The notes under the pieces are model-generated. The model ran no database searches. It was not told where the DNA came from and saw only the letters and a program-made list of their open reading frames with translations. From NCBI RefSeq assembly GCF_033955345.1, contig NZ_CP138332.1, forward strand, positions 496,001 to 560,000: a stretch of DNA of 64,000 nt. The letters run 5' to 3'. Every line of letters begins with the position of its first letter. Position 1 is the stretch's first letter. Below, piece by piece: positions 47,069-56,220 of the stretch. The translations under genes were made by a program, and so were the position numbers. The stretch comes from Sphingobacterium bambusae. GTDB lineage: Bacteria; Bacteroidota; Bacteroidia; Sphingobacteriales; Sphingobacteriaceae.

Positions 47069-47787
47069 ATACTATGCAGCTCAGTAAAGAACAAATTATT
47101 CGTTATAAAAAACATATCTCCCTGTCGGGAATTGGCTTGGCAGGGCAAGTAAGCATCCGGCAGGCAAAGGTGCTCGTCGTTGGGGCAGGTGGCCTTGGTA
47201 GCCCGATATGCCTCTACCTTGCCGGCGCTGGTGTGGGCACCCTAGCCTGCATAGATTTTGATCGCGTGGAGATCCACAACCTGCATCGGCAGATAGCGCA
47301 TACCGAGAAAACCATCGGCATGCCCAAGGTATACAGCCTGCAGAAGCAGATCCAGCAGCTCAACTCTGACATCACGTTTTTACCATTACAAGAAAAAGTA
47401 AATGCGGACAACATCGATAGCTTAGTTCAAGACTACGATATCATTATCGATGGCTGCGACAATTTCGACACCCGTTATATCGTTAACGATGCCTGCCAGC
47501 GGCAAGGAAAAACGCTGGTTTACGGCAGTGTGCTCAACTACGAGATACAGCTGGCACTGTTCAACCACCGTGGGTCGAAAGATCTACGCGCCATATTTCC
47601 AGATCCGCCGCACCCCGACGACGTGCCAAGCTGCGACCTCAATGGTGTGCTGGCAAGTACGCCCGGCATTCTGGCCCTGATGATGGCACAGGAAACCTTG
47701 AAGGTGATACTAGGCCTACCTTGCCTGCACAACCAATGGTTAATTATGGATACGCTCACTTGGGAAATTCAAAAACTACATTATTAA
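47065..47787 (+). CDS. thiF: ThiS adenylyltransferase ThiF
   Basis: 240 aa from ATG 47065, inside the thiH stop (ATGA). VLVVGAGGLGSPICLYLAGAGVG is the ATP-binding loop; DFDRVEIHNLHRQI, DGCDNFDTRYIVNDAC and CDLNGVLASTPGILALMMAQE follow. Adenylates the C-terminal Gly of ThiS. MoeB is a close relative, but operon position decides. Last gene of the de novo operon. Confidence 0.93.
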   Translation: MNTMQLSKEQIIRYKKHISLSGIGLAGQVSIRQAKVLVVGAGGLGSPICLYLAGAGVGTLACIDFDRVEIHNLHRQIAHTEKTIGMPKVYSLQKQIQQLNSDITFLPLQEKVNADNIDSLVQDYDIIIDGCDNFDTRYIVNDACQRQGKTLVYGSVLNYEIQLALFNHRGSKDLRAIFPDPPHPDDVPSCDLNGVLASTPGILALMMAQETLKVILGLPCLHNQWLIMDTLTWEIQKLHY

Positions 47788-47903
47788 AACATGCAGAATA
47801 AAGCCTTAAACCCACGCATCGTCCGTTATTTTGAACTTAAACCCTAGAAATTCGATTTTTTTATCAAAAATGCTTATATTTAAAAGACCTTATTAGCTTC
47901 ACT

Positions 47904-48302
47904 ATGTTTACGAAACTAATCGCCATCGACAATCAAAAAATTGGAACGGTACATTTCCATGCTTTCGTCGTCAAATTGGATCACGATGAAGTTGGCTTTG
48001 CCCTATTCATGGATGATCTTTCTTCACCACTTCTTTACTTCAGCAAAGAAAACGCCAATAGTGTTACGTTTAAGATCGATAATGAACAGTTTTTAGGGAT
48101 TGTCAAAAACAGTAAATTCCCCCGCGAAGAACGCAAACGTTTGTATGGGGATTTTGAATTTTTCTTACGCGCCATGGAGCAGCGTGCGACAGCTTATATC
48201 TTCAAACATTCGACAGTAAAGTACATCAGTAACTCCAGGGATATCATTCGCTATAAAAACTATTATATCACGGCTAGTACCGATATATTGCAACAGGTGT
48301 AG
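47904..48302 (+). CDS. Hypothetical protein
   Basis: 132 aa. A mixed alpha/beta soluble protein with no signal or membrane segment; contains DEVGFALFMDD and FPREERKRLYGDFEFFLRAMEQRA. No family recognised. It lies between the two thiamine operons; I see no thiamine-related motif. Confidence 0.6.
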   Translation: MFTKLIAIDNQKIGTVHFHAFVVKLDHDEVGFALFMDDLSSPLLYFSKENANSVTFKIDNEQFLGIVKNSKFPREERKRLYGDFEFFLRAMEQRATAYIFKHSTVKYISNSRDIIRYKNYYITASTDILQQV

Positions 48303-48392
48303 CAAAAAAACAATTCTTACAGCAAGCGTTGCTGCGCGCACTAAGCACAGGGACACACTTGTAGTTCCCATTAAAAATCGTTAAATTTGATT

Positions 48393-48470
48393 GGCTTTAG
48401 GGGTATTCTGAAAAGAATTGAGACAGTCCCTTTGAACCTGATACGGTTGATACCGGCGTAGGGAAAAGCA
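48393..48470 (+). ncRNA. TPP riboswitch (thi box) of the salvage operon
   Basis: Core GGCTTTAGGGGTATTC, TTGAGACAGTCCCTTTGAACCTGAT and GGCGTAGGGAAAAGC, with P1 GCTTT/AAAGC. Precedes thiM by 87 bp. CTAAAGCC at 48519-48526 is exactly complementary to GGCTTTAG at the 5' side of P1 and may act as the alternative pairing partner when TPP is absent. Confidence 0.93.
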
Positions 48471-48556
48471 GTTGTGTGCACGCGTTGTACACATTCCATT
48501 TCCGCCTCTTTCTCCCTTCTAAAGCCATGAATTTAGCATAATTAAGCTTTACCGTC

Positions 48557-49360
48557 ATGGAACAACAAATTATTCAACGATTACAACAGCTACGCGCGCA
48601 GGCTCCGCTCGTTCATAACATTACCAACTTCGTGGTGATGAACAACACCGCTAATGCGCTGTTGGCGCTGGGCGCATCGCCCGTGATGGTGCATAGTCCG
48701 CATGAGGTCAAAGAAGTGGTCAATATCAGCAATGCCTTGTTGATCAATATTGGCACATTGAGTGAAGAATGGGCCTTGTCTATGTGTGCTGCGGCCGAGG
48801 AAGCAAACCGCATCGGTTGCCCTTGGATATTGGATCCCGTCGGTGCGGGCATTTCTGCATTTCGAAATGAGGTACTCCAGGAATTGCTGCGTTACCGGCC
48901 GACCGTCATCCGCGGCAATGCGTCGGAAATTATCGCGTTATCCAATTTTGCTTCTGCCGGTGGCAAAGGGGTAGATAGCACCGCAGATAGTGCAGATGCT
49001 GCTACTTTCGGACGCCAACTGCAGGAAGCCTACGGCGCGCAGGTATGCATCTCGGGCGAGGTAGACTACATTATTGGTGAGCAGCAGAGCGCCACCGTAC
49101 ACAACGGATCCGTGATGATGACCAAGGTGACCGGTCTAGGCTGCACCGCCTCGGCCATAATCGCAGCCTTTATTGCCCAGCGCGAAGATCCCTTCCTAGA
49201 GGCCTTGGCGGGCGTCAGTATCTGTAGCCTAGCCGGCGAACTGGCTGCCAGACAGTCCAGTGGTCCGGGATCTTTACAGCTCAACCTTTACGATACGCTT
49301 TACAACTTAAGCGAAGAGGAGATCAACATCCACCTGAAGGTCAAAGCGTATGCGTATTAA
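48557..49360 (+). CDS. thiM: Hydroxyethylthiazole kinase
   Basis: 267 aa. PLVHNITNFVVMNNTANALLALGASPVM, WILDPVGAG, RGNASEI and MTKVTGLGCTASAI (catalytic Cys loop) are diagnostic. Phosphorylates salvaged thiazole alcohol. Overlaps the following thiE by 11 bp. Confidence 0.97.
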   Translation: MEQQIIQRLQQLRAQAPLVHNITNFVVMNNTANALLALGASPVMVHSPHEVKEVVNISNALLINIGTLSEEWALSMCAAAEEANRIGCPWILDPVGAGISAFRNEVLQELLRYRPTVIRGNASEIIALSNFASAGGKGVDSTADSADAATFGRQLQEAYGAQVCISGEVDYIIGEQQSATVHNGSVMMTKVTGLGCTASAIIAAFIAQREDPFLEALAGVSICSLAGELAARQSSGPGSLQLNLYDTLYNLSEEEINIHLKVKAYAY

Positions 49361-49982
49361 CCCCGCCTTCCCTTATCCGCTGTACCTCGTGATTTCGGAA
49401 AAGGACTGTGCGGGTCGCCCTTGGCTGTGGGTGGCCGAGCAAGCCATACAAGGCGGAGTAGACATCATACAGTTGCGGGAGAAAGATCTGCTTAAGAAAG
49501 ATTTATTCCGAAAGGCTTGGGCATTGAAACAGCTGACCGACAAATACGGCATACCACTGATTATCAACGATGCCGTCGATATTGCCATCGATGTGGATGC
49601 TTGGGGCGTGCATGTGGGCCAAACAGATGCGCCACCATCACAGATTGTCGATCAATATGGAGACCGACTGCGCATAGGTTGGTCGATCGAGACGCTGACA
49701 CAGCTTCATAGCGCCGAGATGTCTGCCGTGCAGCATCTGGGCGTGAGCCCGATATTTGCCACAGCAACCAAAATGGATACCATTACCGAATGGGGATATG
49801 AAGGCCTTCGCTCCTTGCGCGCGCAGACCGAAAAACCGCTGATTGCCATCGGGCAGATGAATACCGACACCGCGGCCGAAGCAATCGCGGCAGGTGCCGA
49901 CAGCATTGCGGTGGTATCTGCCATTTGTGCAGCGGCAGATCCGCGACGGGCCAGCGAACGGTTAAAAAGTCAACTCTTATGA
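49350..49982 (+). CDS. thiE: Thiamine-phosphate synthase (second copy)
   Basis: 210 aa. GGVDIIQLREKD, PLIINDAVDIAIDVDAWGVHVGQTDAPP, IGWSIETLTQL, LGVSPIFATATKMDT and IGQMNTDTAAEAIAAGADSIAVVSAI are the family motifs. The canonical Q-L-R-EKD strand is kept here, whereas the 44547 copy has QIRMKN. Paired with kinase ThiM, it serves the salvage route. Confidence 0.94.
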   Translation: MRINPAFPYPLYLVISEKDCAGRPWLWVAEQAIQGGVDIIQLREKDLLKKDLFRKAWALKQLTDKYGIPLIINDAVDIAIDVDAWGVHVGQTDAPPSQIVDQYGDRLRIGWSIETLTQLHSAEMSAVQHLGVSPIFATATKMDTITEWGYEGLRSLRAQTEKPLIAIGQMNTDTAAEAIAAGADSIAVVSAICAAADPRRASERLKSQLL

Positions 49983-50076
49983 CAAGCCCTTCAGCATAGA
50001 AAAGCAACGACAGACATTCCACAGAACATGATAAACCATCCCATCCCTGCATCAGGGAATTAGCGATTCATAAACG

Positions 50077-50919
50077 ATGAAAGACTCCATAACATATAGG
50101 GTACCAACGGTACTCAGCATTGCCGGATTTGACGGAAGCGGCGGCGCCGGCATACAGGCCGACACCAAAACCATATCTGCTTTAGGCTGCTACGCCATGA
50201 ATGTGCTTACGGCATTACCTGTACAAAACACGCAGGGCGTGCGACAGATTTACGATATCCCGACAGCGGCCGTCCGCGATCAATTAGCCGCCATCTTCGA
50301 CGATATCTACCCCGATAGCATCAAGATTGGCATGGTGCACAGCGTGGCGTTGGTCCGCGTGATATCGGATTTTCTTCGGGATTACCGCGGCAGCATCATA
50401 TTTGATCCCGTTATGGTATCTACCTCGGGTCATCAACTGATCCAGCAGGATACCATACAAGCCTGCATTACAGAACTCTTCCCACTAGCCAGCTTAATTA
50501 CGCCCAACTTGGATGAGGTTTCTGTATTGGTAGATGAAAAGGTAGATACCCCAACAGCGATGGAAGAAGCCGGCAAGAAGCTGCTAGCGATGGGCTGCAA
50601 GGCGGTGTTGGTGAAAGGTGGACATCTAGACAGGGATATCCTGACCACGCTATTGCTGCAACAGGAGGCCGATGTACGCAGCTACCAGTCGGCACGAATA
50701 GCGAGCAAGAACACGCATGGATCGGGCTGCACGCTATCCTCTGCCCTAGCGAGCTTTCGTGCACAAGGGAAATCCCTCGAAGAGGCCGTTCCCTTAAGCT
50801 TAGATTATGTGCATGCCGCCATCTTAGCCAGCAAGGATCTGCAGATTGGTCAAGGAAACGGACCGTTGAATCATTTCCATAACCCTCAAAAATTAATAAG
50901 CTATGAAATGAACAGATAA
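50077..50919 (+). CDS. thiD: HMP/HMP-phosphate kinase ThiD
   Basis: 280 aa. LSIAGFDGSGGAGIQADTKTISALGCYAMNVLTALPVQNTQGV, KIGMVHS, IIFDPVMVSTSG, LITPNLDEVSVL and KNTHGSGCTLSSALAS are the ribokinase-like motifs. Phosphorylates hydroxymethylpyrimidine twice. Its last codons overlap the likely start of tenA. Confidence 0.97.
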   Translation: MKDSITYRVPTVLSIAGFDGSGGAGIQADTKTISALGCYAMNVLTALPVQNTQGVRQIYDIPTAAVRDQLAAIFDDIYPDSIKIGMVHSVALVRVISDFLRDYRGSIIFDPVMVSTSGHQLIQQDTIQACITELFPLASLITPNLDEVSVLVDEKVDTPTAMEEAGKKLLAMGCKAVLVKGGHLDRDILTTLLLQQEADVRSYQSARIASKNTHGSGCTLSSALASFRAQGKSLEEAVPLSLDYVHAAILASKDLQIGQGNGPLNHFHNPQKLISYEMNR

Positions 50920-50962
50920 AGCCTGGGAAGCTATCGATTCTCTTGTTGACAGCATCTTTCAG

Positions 50963-51562
50963 ATGCCCTTTGTAGAAGAGTTGCGAGATGGCAGCCTACC
51001 GATCGAGAAGTTCCAATTTTACATGTTGCAGGATGCGAAATACCTGGAACATTTCGGTCGTGTGCTCGCCTACATCGGTAGTAAATGTGCGGCAAACGAG
51101 CAGGCCCTCGATTTCTTCGACTTTGGTAAAAATGCGTTGATTGTGGAGAAGGCGCTTCACGAAAATTACTTCACGCAATTTGGTATAGCAAAAGATACAG
51201 CGATACAGATCGAGCCGATATGTCACCATTACATTCATTTTCTGAAAAGCACCGCGGCCTTCGAACCTTTGGAGGTAGCCATGGCAGCCGTGCTGCCCTG
51301 CTTTTGGATCTATCAAGTGGTGGGCGATAAACTGTACGCAACACAGTCGGGATCGGGAAACCCCTATGCTGCTTGGATAGACACCTACAGCGGAGAAGAT
51401 TTTGCAGCAAGCGTAACATTGGCAAAGGCCTATGTCGACCAAATCGCCGAGCAGAGCAGTGCAGCCGTACAAGATCACATGTTGACCGCCTTTATAACAG
51501 CCTCACGATTGGAATTTCTGTTTTGGGAAGCTGCCTATAAGCAGCATACATGGATCGGGTAA
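50963..51562 (+). CDS. tenA: TenA family aminopyrimidine aminohydrolase/thiaminase II, start uncertain
   Basis: 199 aa from the first in-frame ATG after a stop. The TenA pattern is clear: MPFVEELRDGSLPIEKFQFYMLQDAKYLEHFGRVLAYIGSK, then the Cys-bearing AAVLPCFWIYQVVGDKL and LEFLFWEAAYKQHTWI at the end. Family members begin about 20 residues earlier, and the same frame does extend to ATG 50903 (reading T-D-K-A-W-E-A-I-D-S), but codon 3 is TGA at 50909-50911 where Trp would fit. Either translation restarts at 50963 with a shortened first helix, or the gene is damaged. Salvages degraded pyrimidine for ThiD. Confidence 0.85.
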   Translation: MPFVEELRDGSLPIEKFQFYMLQDAKYLEHFGRVLAYIGSKCAANEQALDFFDFGKNALIVEKALHENYFTQFGIAKDTAIQIEPICHHYIHFLKSTAAFEPLEVAMAAVLPCFWIYQVVGDKLYATQSGSGNPYAAWIDTYSGEDFAASVTLAKAYVDQIAEQSSAAVQDHMLTAFITASRLEFLFWEAAYKQHTWIG

Positions 51563-51573
51563 TTTTGGGAATA

Positions 51574-51625
51574 AAAAAACCGTCATCCTAGGCATGAATG
51601 ATCATGCTGTGGATGACGGTTTTTG
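51574..51625 (+). terminator. Terminator of the salvage operon
   Basis: AAAAACCGTCATCC pairs with GGATGACGGTTTTT, with an inner CATGA/TCATG stem. Ends the thiM-tenA unit and can also stop the convergent OmpA gene. Confidence 0.88.
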
Positions 51626-51642
51626 GTATTGGTTCTGATCTT

Positions 51643-52158
51643 TTAGTTCAAGATCACAACTTCTACGCGTCTATTTTTTTGGCGCCCTTCAGGCGTCTTA
51701 TTGTCGGATACTGGCTTTGTTTGTCCAAGCCCTTTGGTTGTGATGCGCGCAGCGCTAACCCCTGCATCTTCTAGAAACTTCTTTACTGAAGCTGCACGCT
51801 TTTCAGAAAGCCATTGGTTGTAGTTTGCCTCACCAGTCGAATCGGTATGTCCATCGACACGAATTTTCTTTGTTTTATCTTGATTCAGTAATTTGGAAAG
51901 TTTACTTAATTCCACCTTTGCTTTTTCTGTTAGATAAGACGAGTTTGTTGGAAATAATAAATCGGAAGATAAAGTAAACTTGATTCCTTCATCTGTACGA
52001 GAAGCATCGTCAAATTCACTTTTTACATTTTTTAATCCGTCGTCTGTCCCATCCTTGGTTACAACAGCTCCTGGATTGACCATGATCGCGCGTTGTTTAC
52101 AAGAGGTAACGCCTAATGTGATGGCAAGTAGCAGTGCAGCAGTGGTAATATGTTTCAT
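51643..52158 (-). CDS. OmpA-family peptidoglycan-binding lipoprotein
   Basis: 171 aa. Lipobox TSC at about residue 20. The C-terminal OmpA domain has LLFPTNSSYLTEKAKVELSKLSKLL, IRVDGHTDSTGEANYNQWLSEKRAASVKKFLEDAGV and GRQKNRRVEVVI, including the Asp and Arg that bind diaminopimelate. Anchored in the membrane by lipid and bound to cell wall. Full length. Confidence 0.93.
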   Translation of the reverse strand: MKHITTAALLLAITLGVTSCKQRAIMVNPGAVVTKDGTDDGLKNVKSEFDDASRTDEGIKFTLSSDLLFPTNSSYLTEKAKVELSKLSKLLNQDKTKKIRVDGHTDSTGEANYNQWLSEKRAASVKKFLEDAGVSAARITTKGLGQTKPVSDNKTPEGRQKNRRVEVVILN

Positions 52159-52226
52159 GAAATTCCCTTTAATTGTTCGTAAATATAATAAAATTGCGGG
52201 TCTTAGCCTCTACTTCAATTTGTTTT

Positions 52227-54419
52227 TTAGTTTTGCGCCTTTAATTTCTCCAGCAAGCTTTTTATTTCCGGAATCTCTCCGTAGAGTTTCCAGATCAATC
52301 CGGAACGGGCGTTCTCGATGCCGACGGCAACAGCCGCTTGATTGGTGGCGAAATATTCGTCGGATACATCGCTATCGCGCAGGTCTAGCCAAGCGCGGAA
52401 GCCATACTCCGTAAAGAAGTTCTCTCCATAATTGTCGTACAGCGCAAGTACCGATTTGCGGCCTTCATTGGGCAGCAAAAACATGGATGCTGGCGCAATG
52501 GCCGGATTGATACGGTAGCTGCCCACACTGTCGGCCAGTTGGTAGAAGCCCCAAATATCGGAGTTGGTGGAGCCCACACCGATCTCATTGTCGCGACGCT
52601 TGCGCACTTTAATGTAAGCACGGATCGCCTCTTCAAAGTTGATCTCGCGGTCGGGCAACATCGTTGGGTTGATGGTAAAGAAGGGCTTGTAGAAATCCAA
52701 CAAGCTCCCCTTAGCATTCCCAAAAATAAGATGCTCTCCATACATATTGGTATCCTGCAATACCGATACCCTTTCGGCCACACCTTCAAAATCATTTCCA
52801 AAAGGATTGAAAGCCAAGCGGAAGGTCTCCATCACCAACGACAGGGTGTCCTTCGCCAAACTATCCATTTTATTATAGGCCGAAGCATAGCGAATATCTA
52901 TATTCTTCACGCCGTTCTCATAAGCGGAAAGCGGTATGGCATGGCTGGGTGAGCTCATCGCCAAAAGGTAGGCATTGATGGATTCATTGATACCGCCCAA
53001 GGTTGGATATTGCTTGCTCGCATCCAATCCCGACACTTTCTCCAACAACACATCGGCATAGCCATCCGCCAACAGTTGGTCCCATTGGATGGCCTCATAC
53101 AGTTTGGTTATTTTGGCACGAAGGTCTTTTTCGTTTTCCCCTTCATTCTTGAAATACTGTCGTGCCACCAAAAGCGCTTCGACCATAGACGATGTAGATA
53201 GTACATCGTAACTGGGTTCACCATCGCGGTAATCAGGCAAGCCTGTTCTGCCATCGAAGTAAGCGGGAAAGATGCCAAAGCGGTTCTGCCCCTTTTCGAG
53301 GAAGTTCAACATGCGGGCTATCCGGCCGACAGCCACCTGCCGATTGATTCGCCCTTTCTCCACACCCACAATTAAACTCAACACGGCATTGCCGCTTTCC
53401 TTCACGGATACCAAGGCACGATCTTTCATGCCGAATGGCAAATACAAACCGCTGTTGATATCGAAGTTTTCGGTGAAATAATTCACATGTGCCCCCTGCA
53501 CGAGATCCAGCAGCTCGCTCTCGCTCAGTCGCTTCGTCTTTACTTCCTTGATCTGCGAAAAAGGTGATTCCACATAGTTATAATCGATCCACGCGATCTT
53601 GTAAAAGTAGGTTTTGTTTAGATCAGGTACGTAATCCAAACAACCTTGCATGGATATTGGGCGGATGCCTACCGGCGTAAAGTTCTTTCCATCTTCCGAT
53701 CGGTAGATCTTGATATAACGAATGGAAGGGGTCAGTGGTAGTTGCCACTGCAGGTGCACCTGCTTATCGTAGGCTACAGCTGTGGAAAGGATGGCGGGTG
53801 ATGAAAGCTTCACCTGCGACACATTCTTCGGTAGGAATTCTACCTGATCGATAAATAGCTGATGCGTTTCATTGGAGGCAACGCTCTGCATCAAACGCAC
53901 CGCAGTAATCGGCTCCTTGCCCATCAGATTGTTGAATTTGGACATGGGAATCTTCACGCGCATCCACATATTGTAACCAAAATCTTCGATATAGGGTTTC
54001 AGATCCAAAAAGTCCGATTCGTTCTTCCGCTGCCGGATACCGATACGCGGAAGATCCTGCTCTTGGGTATTCTCGGATTTCACAAAGAGCTGGAAGACCA
54101 AAAAGTCGGACGAGTTGACATGGTAATTCAACTTCTGCCGGCTATACTGTAGGTCCACATGCCAGTTGCCTTCCTGTGCAGACTTATATTGTAGAGACAG
54201 CGCATTGCCCGGTGTAAAGAAAAGTGTATCGGACACCAGCAGATGGCTGTTTAGATTTTCTACCCACGACTGCCCCTGATACTCGACTTTACTTTTTGCA
54301 TACACCCCTTTCATCAGGCTATTATCAAAGATTACCTCGGGGTATGTATCGGCGTAGCTATGCGTAAAAACGCCTAGCGACAGGGCTATAGAAAAAAAGA
54401 TCGAATAAAGACACTTCAT
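52227..54419 (-). CDS. Secreted glucoamylase/GH144-like protein with ligand-binding and FN3 modules
   Basis: 730 aa from ATG 54419 (signal peptide MKCLYSIFFSIALSLGVFTHSYA). Residues 25-205 form a jelly-roll, ligand-binding-like domain. About 215-305 is an FN3-like module (AVAYDKQVHLQWQLP ... YFYKIAWIDYN). From about 315 a helical toroid begins: LLDLVQGAHVNYFTENFDINSGLYLP, VLSLIVGVEKGRINRQVAVGRIARMLNFLE, GIFPAYFDGRTGLPDY. This resembles the PF10091/GH144 group acting on beta-1,2-glucans or related polysaccharides. Sequence is divergent, so catalytic residues are not assigned. No sus genes adjacent. Confidence 0.65.
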   Translation of the reverse strand: MKCLYSIFFSIALSLGVFTHSYADTYPEVIFDNSLMKGVYAKSKVEYQGQSWVENLNSHLLVSDTLFFTPGNALSLQYKSAQEGNWHVDLQYSRQKLNYHVNSSDFLVFQLFVKSENTQEQDLPRIGIRQRKNESDFLDLKPYIEDFGYNMWMRVKIPMSKFNNLMGKEPITAVRLMQSVASNETHQLFIDQVEFLPKNVSQVKLSSPAILSTAVAYDKQVHLQWQLPLTPSIRYIKIYRSEDGKNFTPVGIRPISMQGCLDYVPDLNKTYFYKIAWIDYNYVESPFSQIKEVKTKRLSESELLDLVQGAHVNYFTENFDINSGLYLPFGMKDRALVSVKESGNAVLSLIVGVEKGRINRQVAVGRIARMLNFLEKGQNRFGIFPAYFDGRTGLPDYRDGEPSYDVLSTSSMVEALLVARQYFKNEGENEKDLRAKITKLYEAIQWDQLLADGYADVLLEKVSGLDASKQYPTLGGINESINAYLLAMSSPSHAIPLSAYENGVKNIDIRYASAYNKMDSLAKDTLSLVMETFRLAFNPFGNDFEGVAERVSVLQDTNMYGEHLIFGNAKGSLLDFYKPFFTINPTMLPDREINFEEAIRAYIKVRKRRDNEIGVGSTNSDIWGFYQLADSVGSYRINPAIAPASMFLLPNEGRKSVLALYDNYGENFFTEYGFRAWLDLRDSDVSDEYFATNQAAVAVGIENARSGLIWKLYGEIPEIKSLLEKLKAQN

Positions 54420-54583
54420 AACAACTATTGATTTACGGCAAAAATAAGCAAATATTGAACCATTTGAACGAAAAGACAATTATTCCGGCAAATGGTCAAA
54501 AAAATATTACGCACATTCCTAGAATGTTAGGCTGGAGGCATCCAAAAAACAAGCAAATAATTTTTAGAATAAAGTTTTCTCTC

Positions 54584-54591
54584 TATATTTG
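54584..54591 (+). promoter_or_regulatory. Promoter -7 element of the tRNA-Gly/Leu unit
   Basis: TATATTTG, matching TAnnTTTG, 12 bp before tRNA-Gly. Confidence 0.65.
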
Positions 54592-54602
54592 CATCATCGC
54601 AA

Positions 54603-54675
54603 GCGAAAGTAGCTCAGTTGGTAGAGCACAACCTTGCCAAGGTTGGGGTCGCGAGTTCGAATCTCGTCTTTCGCT
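54603..54675 (+). tRNA. tRNA-Gly (anticodon GCC)
   Basis: 73 nt. Acceptor GCGAAAG/CTTTCGC, D-arm AGCTCAGTTGGTAGAGC, anticodon loop TTGCCAA (GCC), T-arm GAGTTCGAATCTC. No encoded CCA. Confidence 0.94.
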
Positions 54676-54680
54676 CAGTT

Positions 54681-54765
54681 GCCTAGGTGGTGGAACTGGT
54701 AGACACGCAGGACTTAAAATCCTGTTCCTGTTAAAGGAGTGCGGGTTCGATTCCCGCCCTAGGTA
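54681..54765 (+). tRNA. tRNA-Leu (anticodon TAA)
   Basis: 85 nt class II. Acceptor GCCTAGG/CCTAGGT, anticodon loop CTTAAAA (TAA), long variable arm, T-arm GGGTTCGATTCCC. Five bases after tRNA-Gly, one transcript. Confidence 0.93.
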
Positions 54766-54773
54766 CGGAAAAA

Positions 54774-54796
54774 AAGCTCATCGAAAGATGGGCTTT
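54774..54796 (+). terminator. Terminator after tRNA-Leu
   Basis: AAGCTCATC-GAAA-GATGGGCTT with a short T run. Confidence 0.65.
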
Positions 54797-54923
54797 TGTT
54801 GTACATATGGGTATCGTTTTCGGAGCGCCGGCGACACAGTTTGTTTTACAGTCTCTCTCGTTTATTTATGAATATAAACTGGATTTTATATTTCTAATCA
54901 TTTTGATTTCACACCTCTTTATA

Positions 54924-56057
54924 TCACAATAGAAAGTCATCAATGTTTTTCGGTGATATAATTTTAAATTCTGCATGAGGATAATGTGTTGCAAAAGTAG
55001 AAGGAAACCTTGCCTTTGCTGTTGGTGACCACTTAAATTCATAAGCATGAAGACTGTCATTGGTTTCTTCAATGAAGTCGATTTCCTGTTGTTGTGTTGT
55101 GCGCCAAAAAAATTGTTCCGCGTCGATATTTTGATAGGCTCTATACTTTAACCGTTCTGCGACGACAAAATTTTCCCACAATGCACCAGCATCAGTTCTT
55201 ACGCCAAGAGCTTTAAAGTCACCGATAATGGCATTCCGAATACCGCAATCATAAAAATAAACCTTTTTGCCTTTTTTTATTTCATTGCGTACGTTTCGGC
55301 TAAATGCCGGAAGGCGAAAAACGACAAATGTTTTTTCAAGCAAGTCGATATATTTATCGACCGTTTTATAATCGCTTCCCACGATTTGTGCAATTTCATT
55401 GTAATTGACTTCACTGCCTAATTGCAACGCCAATGCTTTGAGCAGTTTGGAGAGAATTAAAGGCTTTTTGATCTGTTCTAACATCAACAAATCTTTATAG
55501 AGATAGCTATTCGCTAATAATTTAAGCAGTTCGATTTCTTCGCCGACTTTGGATACGATTTCTGGATAATAGCCGTAGACAAGGCGATGTTCGATTAATC
55601 GTCTTTCCTCTATCAAACCATGATGCTGAACCATCTCACCGAAACTAAGTGGGTAAAGCATAAATTCATATTTTCGTCCTGTCAGGGGTTCGTTGATTTG
55701 GCTGGATAACTCAAAAGCAGATGACCCCGTTGCAATGACCTGCACCGATTTTATTTGGTCTGTAAATAATTTCAGGGTCAAACCAATATTCGGTATGCGC
55801 TGCGCTTCATCAATAAACACAATTTTCTTGGAACCAATCTCTATTTTAAGTTTGGTTGCTGTTGTGTTGGTCAATATCTCGCGTACATCCGAATCATCGC
55901 CATTAAGATATAAATGATCTTTATCGTGTAGGATATGTTCAACAAGAGTCGATTTTCCGGATTGTCTGGGGCCGAAAATAATCAGTGCTTTCCCTTTAAA
56001 AAGGCGGCTTTGCATTCGTTCCTGTATTGTACGATAGATCATGATTTCGGATTTCAT
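54924..56057 (-). CDS. AAA-family ATPase with DUF4143 domain
   Basis: 377 aa. Walker A GPRQSGKST at 29-37, Walker B-like KIVFIDEAQRIPN, sensor ATGSSAFELS, then a winged-helix and the DUF4143 end FRLPAFSRNVRNEIKKGKKVYFYDCGIRNAIIG, with nuclease-like residues in the tail (EIDFIEETNDSLHAYEFKW). Such proteins are widespread orphans, often in genomic islands and sometimes discussed as defence or toxin-like. Lower GC than the backbone; lies between the tRNA pair and the cassette array. Confidence 0.85.
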   Translation of the reverse strand: MKSEIMIYRTIQERMQSRLFKGKALIIFGPRQSGKSTLVEHILHDKDHLYLNGDDSDVREILTNTTATKLKIEIGSKKIVFIDEAQRIPNIGLTLKLFTDQIKSVQVIATGSSAFELSSQINEPLTGRKYEFMLYPLSFGEMVQHHGLIEERRLIEHRLVYGYYPEIVSKVGEEIELLKLLANSYLYKDLLMLEQIKKPLILSKLLKALALQLGSEVNYNEIAQIVGSDYKTVDKYIDLLEKTFVVFRLPAFSRNVRNEIKKGKKVYFYDCGIRNAIIGDFKALGVRTDAGALWENFVVAERLKYRAYQNIDAEQFFWRTTQQQEIDFIEETNDSLHAYEFKWSPTAKARFPSTFATHYPHAEFKIISPKNIDDFLL

Positions 56058-56220
56058 CCCTGTAAAGTTATAATATTTATGGATTACATTCCAATATTAT
56101 CATAATAATATTGGAATTTAAAGTTATTCTATTCCAAAAGTGGAAACAAATCCCTATGTCTCGTACCAATTCATCGTAAATTGAAGCAATTAAATTCACG
56201 TCCCCTCCCAATTATTGCAT

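Noticed and set aside
54428..54871. Open frame covering the two tRNA genes
   Set aside because: It overlaps well-formed tRNA-Gly and tRNA-Leu on the same strand; chance frame.
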